Positions 1-5,026 of a stretch of 5,026 bases of DNA are shown in pieces; positions within the stretch are counted from its first letter, which is position 1, and each line of letters begins with the position of its first letter. This DNA is from an uncultured bacterium. GTDB lineage: Bacteria > Patescibacteriota > Minisyncoccia > Phycocordibacterales > UBA1006. The DNA is taken from positions 1-5,026 of the forward strand of contig CAIXMG010000033.1 of the NCBI GenBank assembly GCA_903920485.1, given 5' to 3'. Both the position numbers and the translations under genes were made by a program. Under the pieces are notes generated by a model. It made no database searches. It was not told where the DNA came from and worked only from the letters and a program-made list of their open reading frames with translations.

Positions 1-141
1 CGCCACATCAATACGCCTGCGTCGATTATCACCGGCACGGTCATACTAGTCGCCCTTACCATTGGGTTGGTTGCCCTGTCTCTCTTCAAGGGTGAATCCA
101 TGCGCTGGCAGTGGGGAAACCGCGATGGCCATTCCAAGTAA
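1..141 (+). CDS. C-terminal end of an unidentified membrane protein (5' end outside the window)
   Basis: Frame 1 is open from the first base to a TAA at 139-141 and gives 46 residues. Residues 8-29 (SIITGTVILV..., ending ALSLF) form one hydrophobic segment long enough to cross the membrane. It is followed by a short polar, Trp- and Arg-containing tail (KGESMRWQWGNRDGHSK). A preceding NTP stretch and a single terminal helix are not enough to name a family, and I do not recognise it. The stop lies 21 bases before the CYTH start, and the -10 box proposed for that gene begins only 7 bases after this stop. That it is a real gene rests on the open frame running from the edge, the coherent membrane helix and the tight, same-strand spacing to the next gene. 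Confidence 0.6.
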   Translation, partial: RHINTPASIITGTVILVALTIGLVALSLFKGESMRWQWGNRDGHSK

Positions 142-154
142 AAAGTGATACTAT
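126..154 (+). promoter_or_regulatory. Possible extended -10 promoter for the CYTH gene, giving a leaderless mRNA
   Basis: TGGCCA at 126-131 matches the -35 consensus at 4 of 6 positions. It is followed by a 17-base spacer and TACTAT at 149-154, also 4 of 6, with the extended -10 dinucleotide TG at 146-147. Transcription would begin near 160-163, which is at or next to the ATG at 163. The -35 lies inside the end of the previous gene. Each element is modest alone. Support comes from the correct spacing, from the absence of any Shine-Dalgarno sequence before the ATG, and from the same geometry at the promoter before 4374. Confidence 0.4.
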
Positions 155-162
155 ATCCCGAT

Positions 163-747
163 ATGGCACAGGAAATCGAGGCGAAAGTACTTGATATCGA
201 TATTGCGGATGTTGAAAGGAAACTGACGGCACTTGGCGCACAAAAAGTCGGAGAACAGTTTTTCAAGTCGACAACTTTTGACTATCCAGGATTCCCCTTG
301 GACAAGGATTCTTCATGGGTGCGCATGCGTGACGACGGAAAGGCTGTCGCGATCGCGTACAAGAAGCGCCTGGGCGTTTCTGGTGAAAAGGCCGCGATGA
401 ACGATTCCGGCATGGAGGAGGTCGAGGTCACCGTCGGCGACTTTGCGCTGATGACCCAGCTTCTCCTAAAGATCGGCATGATCGAGAAGTTCGTCCAGGA
501 AAAGAAGCGCCGAACCTGGCAGTTGGGCGACGTGACGTTTGACATCGACGAGTGGCCGCGCCTTAATCCGTATATCGAGATCGAGGCGCCGACCTGGGAG
601 CAGGTTGACCAGGCAATCGTCGGCCTCGGCTTTTCCCTTGGCCAGAAAGTCGTCTGTTCTGCGACTCAGATCTACGAGCGTGCCGGCATCCGCGACAAGG
701 ACTACGTGAAGATGACCTTCGACGAATTTATCCGTCGCGACGCGTAA
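163..747 (+). CDS. CYTH-domain protein (class IV adenylate cyclase / thiamine- or tripolyphosphatase-like)
   Basis: The 194-residue product is a single CYTH domain, a tunnel-shaped fold that binds triphosphate groups with Mg2+ or Mn2+. Family members hydrolyse inorganic or thiamine triphosphate, and some make cAMP. The signature ExExK is EIEAK at residues 4-8. Other expected charged tunnel residues are R54 and R56 (WVRMRDD), K67/K68 (AYKKR), E86 and E88 (EEVEVTV), the basic run K114-R117, and the closing part DIDEWPRLNPYIEIE with D127, D129, E139 and E141. No signal peptide or membrane helix is seen, so it should be cytoplasmic. The ATG at 163 is chosen because ExExK normally lies just after the first Met; a GTG at 145 in the same frame would add six residues (MILYPD) overlapping the proposed -10 box. 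No Shine-Dalgarno precedes either start. The next gene starts 14 bases after the stop. The substrate cannot be told from sequence, and phosphatase activity is more likely than cyclase by family frequency. Confidence 0.88.
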   Translation: MAQEIEAKVLDIDIADVERKLTALGAQKVGEQFFKSTTFDYPGFPLDKDSSWVRMRDDGKAVAIAYKKRLGVSGEKAAMNDSGMEEVEVTVGDFALMTQLLLKIGMIEKFVQEKKRRTWQLGDVTFDIDEWPRLNPYIEIEAPTWEQVDQAIVGLGFSLGQKVVCSATQIYERAGIRDKDYVKMTFDEFIRRDA

Positions 748-761
748 TCATTCTCCCTCCT

Positions 762-2507
762 ATGAAAGATCCCGTCTCACAAGCTAAGGCTCCTGGCCTC
801 TTCGGCCTGCTGAAGAAGTACTCGCTTCTGATCGGCCTCTTGATCGTGCTGACGATCGTCGCCAACGCCCTCAGCCTGTCGGTTCCCAGCATCATCTCAA
901 ACGGAATCGACACGTACACGAACGGACATTTCCTGATTGGGCGCCTGATTGTCGAGTTTTCGATCATTGCCGTCCTGATCTTCGTCTTCACGTATCTGCA
1001 GAACATCGTCCAGGTCTACGCATCCGAACGCGTGGCGCGCGACATGCGCAATGACATTTCCGCGAAGATCTCCGTGCAGCCGTATGCGTACATCGAAAGT
1101 GTCACTCCGGCCAAAATCCTTACCAACCTGACGTCCGACGTGGATGCCGTAAAGACATTCGTATCGACGGCGGTCGCATCGCTGATCTCGTCGGTGTTCC
1201 TGCTGGTCGGAACGGCCATCCTGCTGCTGGTCGCCAATTGGCGGTTGGGGCTGGTCGTTTTGGCGGTCGTGCCGGTCATCGGCATCATGTTCTTCCTGAT
1301 TTTGAAGCAGGTTCGCAAGCTGTTCGTAAAGTCCCAGGAAGCCATCGACTGGCTGAACAAGGTCATCAGCGAAAGCATCCTCGGTGCGGCGCTTATCCGG
1401 CTGCTGAATTCCCGCGACACGGAATCAAAAAAGTTTCTCGATGCCAATACCGAAGCAAAGCGGATCAGCCTTGAAATCCTCAGGCTGTTCGCAAGCCTTA
1501 TCCCGGTGATCACCTTCATGACCAACCTGGCGACGCTTGCCATCGTGGTCTTGGGAGGGCGCTACGTAATCACGGGCACGATGTCGCTTGGGAACTTCAC
1601 CGCGTTCAACAGCTACCTGGCGATCCTCATCTTCCCGATCATGATCATCGGGTTCATGAGCAACGTGATCGCCCAGGCCCAGGCTTCGTATGGTCGCATT
1701 CTTCGCGTCCTTGATGCTCCCGTCGAAAAGAAAACCGGCGGTCTCAAAGCCGTGCTTCGCGGCGACATCGAGGTTAAGAATGTCACGGTCAATTTCGGAC
1801 AAAAGGATGCACTGAAAAACGTTTCATTGTCTGTAGCGGCAGGCAGCAGGACCGCGATCATCGGACCGACGGCTGCGGGAAAGACGCAGTTGCTGTATTT
1901 GCTGACAGGGCTTCTTGCTCCTACGTCGGGAGAAATAGACTTTGACGGCAAGGATATCAACGAATACGACAAGTCCTCGATCCACAGTCAGGTCGGTTTC
2001 GTGTTCCAGGACAGCGTCATGTTCAACCTGACGCTTCGCGAAAACATCGCGTTTTCCAACACGGTCAAGGACTCGTCGATCGAGAAGGCGATCGAGACCG
2101 CGGAACTGCGCGACTTCGTCGACACGCTTCCGCAAAAATTGGACACGATCGTTTCCGAACGCGGGACCAGCCTTTCCGGCGGGCAGAAGCAGCGCATCAT
2201 GCTGGCGCGCGCACTGGCGCTTGATCCGAAGGTGCTGCTTCTTGACGACTTCACCGCCCGCGTCGATGCCAATACTGAAAAGAAGATCCTTGCAAACGTC
2301 GCGAGGAATTATCCGGGGCTTACCCTTATTTCCGTCACGCAGAAGATTTCCTCGGTCGAGCATTACGACAAGATTGTGCTGTTGATGGAGGGTGAAGTGC
2401 TCGCAGAAGGAACGCATGACGAACTGATGCATTCGTCACCCGAATACGTGCAGATCTACCAGTCGCAGCGGAGCATCAACCAGTATGAGATGGATCCTCA
2501 TGCATAA
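762..2507 (+). CDS. ABC exporter half-transporter, degenerate-site subunit (TM287 / BmrC / LmrC-like)
   Basis: The 581-residue product is a type IV ABC exporter half: a six-helix membrane domain (approximate helices 20-42, 60-86, 132-158, 161-181, 243-267, 282-305) followed by an ATP-binding domain from about 335. Motifs are Walker A GPTAAGKT at 368-375, Q-loop Q416, a perfect signature LSGGQ at 471-475, Walker B VLLLDD at 491-496, D-loop ARVD at 499-502 and switch region SVTQK with Q527. The catalytic Glu after Walker B is Asp (D496) and the switch His is Gln. Both changes are known from TM287-type subunits, whose switch region also reads TQK. Its own Walker A/B therefore probably binds ATP with little hydrolysis, while its LSGGQ completes the active site of the partner encoded 3 bases downstream. 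The pair probably exports lipophilic compounds, lipids or peptides; the substrate cannot be inferred. The ATG at 762 is preceded by pyrimidine-rich TTCTCCCTCCT and no Shine-Dalgarno. Confidence 0.93.
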   Translation: MKDPVSQAKAPGLFGLLKKYSLLIGLLIVLTIVANALSLSVPSIISNGIDTYTNGHFLIGRLIVEFSIIAVLIFVFTYLQNIVQVYASERVARDMRNDISAKISVQPYAYIESVTPAKILTNLTSDVDAVKTFVSTAVASLISSVFLLVGTAILLLVANWRLGLVVLAVVPVIGIMFFLILKQVRKLFVKSQEAIDWLNKVISESILGAALIRLLNSRDTESKKFLDANTEAKRISLEILRLFASLIPVITFMTNLATLAIVVLGGRYVITGTMSLGNFTAFNSYLAILIFPIMIIGFMSNVIAQAQASYGRILRVLDAPVEKKTGGLKAVLRGDIEVKNVTVNFGQKDALKNVSLSVAAGSRTAIIGPTAAGKTQLLYLLTGLLAPTSGEIDFDGKDINEYDKSSIHSQVGFVFQDSVMFNLTLRENIAFSNTVKDSSIEKAIETAELRDFVDTLPQKLDTIVSERGTSLSGGQKQRIMLARALALDPKVLLLDDFTARVDANTEKKILANVARNYPGLTLISVTQKISSVEHYDKIVLLMEGEVLAEGTHDELMHSSPEYVQIYQSQRSINQYEMDPHA

Positions 2508-2510
2508 TCT

Positions 2511-4295
2511 ATGAACTACTCTCTCAGCAAAACCGACATGAAAAAAGAGGAGGATAAGGGCGTCCTCGTCACGGCATGGCGCAGGCTGTTTCCGTTGTTG
2601 GCGGAAGAAGGCAGGGTGGTGACCATCGCATTGATTGCCATCCTTGTCAGCTCGGTGGCTACCCTTGTCGTTCCGATCCTGATCGCGCGCATCGTCGACG
2701 TGTATTTGATTACGAAGGATTTTCACGGAGTCTTAGTGTATTCCGCGTGGCTGTTCGGCATCTTCATGGTGGGACTTACGGCAAGTTACTTGCAAATCAG
2801 AACCATGGGAGGCGTTGGACGACGACTGCTGTTCAATCTGCGCAACAAGATCTTCACGAAACTGCAGGAACTTCCGGTGGGCTTCTTCAACCAGAACAAG
2901 GCGGGTGACCTGATTTCACGCATCAACAACGACACGGACAAGCTGAACCAGTTCTTCGCGCAGGCACTCATGCAGTTCATCAGCAACGTCGTCCTTATTG
3001 CCGGTACGGCGGTGTTTCTGCTGGCCATCAACTTTGAATTGGGAGCGATCGCATTGGTTCCCGCAGTTCTCGCATTGGTTGCAACCCAGTTGCTGTCGCC
3101 CTGGGTAAAGCGCACCAGCCTGAAAAGCCTGCAGACATTGGGCGGAATGAGTGCGGAAATCCAGGAAAGCATCAACAATTTCAAGGTGATCGTAGCATTC
3201 AACCGACTGGATTATTTCCGCGACAAGTTCAAGGAATCCAACGAGGCGAACTACGTGGCATCCGTTGCAGCCGGAGTTGCCAGCAACATCTTCAACCCGA
3301 TCTACGTCCTGGCCTCGGCATTGGCTCAGCTGGCGGTATTGGCACTCGGGATCTACCTCATCGCCCAGGGTCACTTCCTGATCGGCCTCCTGATCGGATA
3401 CTTCCTGTACGTCAACAACTTCTATACGCCGCTCCGGCAGCTGGCTTCGGTGTGGCCGTCGTGGCAGTTGGCGCTTGCGGGACTTGATCGCATTTCCGAA
3501 GTCTTGGCACTTGAATCTGACCTGCAGGTAATGCCGGCCGATACGGGCGAAGCCGTAACCGTTTCCATGGCGCCGAATGCGGTACTTGAATTCAAGGAGG
3601 TCGCTTTTCATTATCAAGAAAACAAGGACGTGCTCCGGAACATCAATTTCACCCTTGAACGCGGAAAAACCTATGCATTGGTCGGTCCGACCGGCGGTGG
3701 AAAGACGACGACGGCATCGCTGATGGCGCGCCTGTACGACCCGACGGCCGGAGCCATCTACCTGGAAGGCAAGGACATCCGGTTCTATGATCCTGCGGAG
3801 CGTTCCAAAAAAATCGGGTTCATCCTGCAGGAGCCGTTCCTGTTCACCGGTACCGTCCGTGAGAACATTCTTTATGGCAACGAGGAACATCAGGGATACA
3901 CCGACCAGCAGCTGATGGAGGTTCTTGAGAAGGCGCATCTGACGAAATTGTTGTCGCGCTTTTCGGAGGGACTGGATACCGTTGTCGCGTCCAGCGGTGA
4001 CGCGATCAGTCTGGGGCAGAAGCAGCTGATCGCGTTCATTCGCGCGGCGCTTCGCAGTCCGGACATCCTGATCCTCGACGAGGCGACGGCGAACATCGAC
4101 ACCGTTACGGAACAGCTTCTTGATGAGATTCTCAACGAGCTTCCCAAGTCCACGACGAAGGTCATCATCGCGCATCGTCTGAACACGATCGAGAATGCCG
4201 ACACGATCTTCTTCGTCAACGGAGGGGAAGTCACGCATGCGGGCTCGATGCAGCAGGCGGTGGACATGCTGCTGCATGGGAAGAGGTCGAGTTAA
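2511..4295 (+). CDS. ABC exporter half-transporter, catalytic-site subunit (TM288 / BmrD / LmrD-like)
   Basis: The 594-residue product has six membrane helices (approximately 36-60, 73-95, 150-172, 174-196, 258-285, 288-312) and an ATP-binding domain from about 357. Motifs are A-loop Y368, Walker A GPTGGGKT at 392-399, Q440, signature ISLGQ at 499-503, Walker B ILILDE at 519-524 with catalytic E524, D-loop ANID at 527-530 and switch H555. The signature departs from LSGGQ at two positions (I for L, L for the first G), like the LSQGQ of TM288. Its Walker A/B is intact, so the working ATP site is formed with the LSGGQ of the preceding subunit, and the second site is doubly degenerate. The cytoplasmic N-terminal extension is charged (KKEEDKG). 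The start is uncertain: ATG 2511 lies 3 bases after the previous stop, and ATG 2538 (Met10) is an alternative. Neither has a Shine-Dalgarno; a GAGGAGG at 2547-2553 lies downstream of both with no start codon near it. No hairpin-type terminator is visible after the stop. Confidence 0.93.
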   Translation: MNYSLSKTDMKKEEDKGVLVTAWRRLFPLLAEEGRVVTIALIAILVSSVATLVVPILIARIVDVYLITKDFHGVLVYSAWLFGIFMVGLTASYLQIRTMGGVGRRLLFNLRNKIFTKLQELPVGFFNQNKAGDLISRINNDTDKLNQFFAQALMQFISNVVLIAGTAVFLLAINFELGAIALVPAVLALVATQLLSPWVKRTSLKSLQTLGGMSAEIQESINNFKVIVAFNRLDYFRDKFKESNEANYVASVAAGVASNIFNPIYVLASALAQLAVLALGIYLIAQGHFLIGLLIGYFLYVNNFYTPLRQLASVWPSWQLALAGLDRISEVLALESDLQVMPADTGEAVTVSMAPNAVLEFKEVAFHYQENKDVLRNINFTLERGKTYALVGPTGGGKTTTASLMARLYDPTAGAIYLEGKDIRFYDPAERSKKIGFILQEPFLFTGTVRENILYGNEEHQGYTDQQLMEVLEKAHLTKLLSRFSEGLDTVVASSGDAISLGQKQLIAFIRAALRSPDILILDEATANIDTVTEQLLDEILNELPKSTTKVIIAHRLNTIENADTIFFVNGGEVTHAGSMQQAVDMLLHGKRSS

Positions 4296-4336
4296 TGCGG
4301 GGGTATATAAAAAATAAAGCGGGTGTTGAGGGTAGC

Positions 4337-4366
4337 TTGCGTTGTGAGGTTGATCTGTTATATAGT
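4337..4366 (+). promoter_or_regulatory. Promoter of the small-protein / PIN module, probably leaderless
   Basis: In the 78-base gap after the ABC genes, TTGCGT at 4337-4342 (-35, TTG core intact) is followed by 18 bases and TATAGT at 4361-4366 (-10, 5 of 6 to TATAAT). A shifted reading, TATATA at 4359-4364 preceded by TG at 4356-4357, gives an extended -10 with a 16-base spacer. In either case transcription would start around 4371-4374, at the ATG itself, leaving at most a few bases of leader. No Shine-Dalgarno is present. A second AT-rich block, TATATAAAAAATAAA at 4304-4318, lies upstream but has no matching -35. I see no clear operator palindrome around the -10 box. Confidence 0.55.
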
Positions 4367-4373
4367 GGCGCAT

Positions 4374-4649
4374 ATGTCAAAAGAACCACGTGAAGTAGTA
4401 ATTGCAGCGTATAATTATCTGGCAGCCGTACTTCCCCCAACTCAAAAAATTTCCGATGTTCGTGTTGAAGAACTACAACCCGTTAAAGGGGTTGCTGAAA
4501 TAGATAAAATGTGGTGGAAAGTAGTCTTAAGCTATGACAACTTAGGAGAGTTTCCTTTCGATAAAAAAAGAGAGTACAAAGAATTCAAAGTCGTTGACGA
4601 GGATGGAAAGGTAGAATATATGAAACCGATTTCGCATGCTTCAACCTAA
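4374..4649 (+). CDS. Small 91-residue protein of unknown function, candidate antitoxin or partner of the PIN protein
   Basis: The product has a predicted N-terminal amphipathic helix (about 5-20, EPREVVIAAYNYLAAVL), then strand-like segments at about 27-35 (ISDVRVEEL), 47-55 (WWKVVLSYD) and 68-85, where YKEFKVVDEDGKVEYMK has the look of a PepSY-like beta hairpin. Similar small helix-plus-sheet proteins are, as I recall, often encoded directly before PIN-domain genes; that is recollection, not a search. No ribbon-helix-helix, AbrB, HTH, Phd or signal peptide pattern is seen, so it does not look like a classical VapB. ATG 4374 is chosen because the promoter ends just before it; an in-frame GTG at 4323 would add 17 residues read through the promoter. 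Its last 14 bases overlap the PIN gene start, which implies coupled translation and a joint role. Composition is AT-rich, unlike the upstream genes. Function is unassigned; antitoxin is inferred from position only. Confidence 0.75.
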   Translation: MSKEPREVVIAAYNYLAAVLPPTQKISDVRVEELQPVKGVAEIDKMWWKVVLSYDNLGEFPFDKKREYKEFKVVDEDGKVEYMKPISHAST

Positions 4650-5026
4650 TTTATTCACACTTGATAGTCTTGGAAAATATCGTTCAAAAAACTTAGACAC
4701 CCACCTGATAGTTGACACGAATGTGTTACTGATATTCCTTGTGGGGTCTTACGATCCTTCTTACATAAAAGATTGTCCGCTGATGACTAGGAACGGAAAA
4801 AATTATAACGAGAAACATTTTAGACTTATTCAAAAACTCTTCGAAATATTTTTGAATAAGATTGCCATTACACCACAGATCCTTAGTGAAATTCATTCCT
4901 TGGCAAAAAATAACATAGAGCCAGTAAGATTTAGGGAGTATTTTAAAAAGATTATTATCCAACTTGAAAAGTGCGTTCAACATACAGTTTCGCTGGAATC
5001 CCTTCTGAATAATGAGTACCTCTTAG
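4636..5026 (+). CDS. PIN-domain ribonuclease-like protein, N-terminal 130 residues (3' end outside the window)
   Basis: From ATG 4636 the frame is open to the window edge, giving 130 residues. After about 22 residues comes the PIN first strand HLIVDTNVLLIFLVG with acidic D27 (hydrophobic strand, then DTN, then a hydrophobic helix). Near residues 76-90, IAITPQILSEIHSLA carries the second expected acidic residue, E85, in the usual TP..L.E pattern. The third acidic cluster, usually a D in a (L)TDA-like motif, should lie beyond the edge, so the active site cannot be fully checked. PIN proteins are Mg2+-dependent nucleases, commonly VapC-type toxins cutting tRNA, rRNA or mRNA. The leading 20-odd residues and the segment between the two motifs (about 37-75) make it longer than compact VapC. 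ATG 4636 is the first start after the in-frame TGA at 4621 and overlaps the previous gene by 14 bases without a Shine-Dalgarno. Composition is strongly AT-rich. Confidence 0.82.
   Translation, partial: MLQPNLFTLDSLGKYRSKNLDTHLIVDTNVLLIFLVGSYDPSYIKDCPLMTRNGKNYNEKHFRLIQKLFEIFLNKIAITPQILSEIHSLAKNNIEPVRFREYFKKIIIQLEKCVQHTVSLESLLNNEYLL

Larger units (their letters stand above)
4296..5026. other. AT-rich, probably acquired segment carrying the two-gene module
   Basis: Base composition falls sharply after the second ABC gene. By hand count, 4081-4140 has 32 G/C of 60, while 4561-4620 has 20, 4801-4860 has 13 and 4921-4980 has 18. Codon use changes with it: the PIN frame uses ATA, AGA, AGG and TTA repeatedly, whereas the ABC genes strongly prefer ATC, CGC and CTG. 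The left border lies in the gap 4296-4373; the right border is outside the window. No insertion-sequence ends, tRNA gene or direct repeat marking the border is visible. Confidence 0.55.

Noticed and set aside
745..754. A leaderless-type -10 box before the first ABC gene (TAATCA or CATTCT)
   Set aside because: The matches to TATAAT are poor and no -35 sits at a suitable distance, so co-transcription from the CYTH promoter is the simpler reading.
924..3395. Repeated peptide GHFLIGxLI in both ABC proteins (924-950 and 3369-3395)
   Set aside because: The copies lie at non-equivalent places, before helix 2 in one and before helix 6 in the other. The DNA similarity follows from common hydrophobic codons, so chance convergence is more likely than a duplicated element.
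4296..4336. A terminator between the ABC operon and the small gene
   Set aside because: The segment has two direct GCGGG copies and an A-rich run but no inverted repeat that could form a stem followed by a T run on the + strand. Nothing supportable as an intrinsic terminator is seen.
2916..4373. A 485-codon open frame on the minus strand opposite the second ABC gene
   Set aside because: The plus strand encodes a full ABC subunit with all motifs in place. The antisense translation is rich in Arg, Gln and Asp with no recognisable domain or membrane pattern, as expected for a shadow frame in GC-biased coding DNA.
4323..4373. A longer version of the small gene starting at GTG 4323
   Set aside because: The extra 17 residues (MLRVACVVRLICYIVAH) would be read through the -35 and -10 boxes and are hydrophobic without fitting the rest of the protein. 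ATG 4374 directly after the promoter is the better start.
4726..4983. An 85-codon minus-strand frame at the right end
   Set aside because: It lies wholly inside the PIN-domain frame, which shows clear VDTN and TPQILSE motifs. The antisense product has no recognisable features.
1..5026. CRISPR array, tRNA, rRNA, riboswitch or insertion sequence
   Set aside because: No regularly spaced repeats, cloverleaf-like sequence, long inverted repeats or transposase frame was seen. All stretches above 100 bases are covered by coding sequence.

Overview
The window reads as bacterial DNA using the standard genetic code: every long frame is closed by TAA and no in-frame TGA is read through. It holds the tail of one membrane protein gene, then a run of three plus-strand genes (a CYTH-domain phosphatase-like protein and two half-size ABC exporters), then a short gap and a two-gene AT-rich module of a small protein and a PIN-domain nuclease that runs off the right edge. 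All genes are on the + strand. The CYTH protein style, the lack of ribosome binding sites and the -10 boxes placed directly before start codons make a Candidate Phyla Radiation (Patescibacteria, e.g. Saccharibacteria-like) source plausible. That is an inference; no marker gene here proves it.

Region by region: 1-141 is the last 46 codons of an unidentified protein with one membrane helix. 163-747 encodes a 194-residue CYTH protein. 762-2507 and 2511-4295 encode two ABC exporter halves separated by 3 bases. Their motifs are complementary: the first has a degenerate Walker B and switch residue but a perfect LSGGQ, and the second has a perfect Walker A/B and switch His but a degenerate signature. 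This is the hallmark of a heterodimeric exporter of the TM287/288, BmrCD, LmrCD type with one working and one degenerate ATP site. 4296-4373 is a 78-base gap carrying a good promoter. 4374-4649 encodes a 91-residue protein, and 4636-5026 is the start of a PIN-domain gene that overlaps it by 14 bases.

The CYTH and ABC genes have 14- and 3-base spacings and look co-transcribed. The last two genes have their own promoter, much lower GC and different codon use, so they look like a separately acquired toxin-antitoxin or defence-like unit. This pair is the most interesting part of the window. The small protein shows none of the usual antitoxin DNA-binding folds, and the nuclease carries an extra N-terminal stretch compared with compact VapC toxins.
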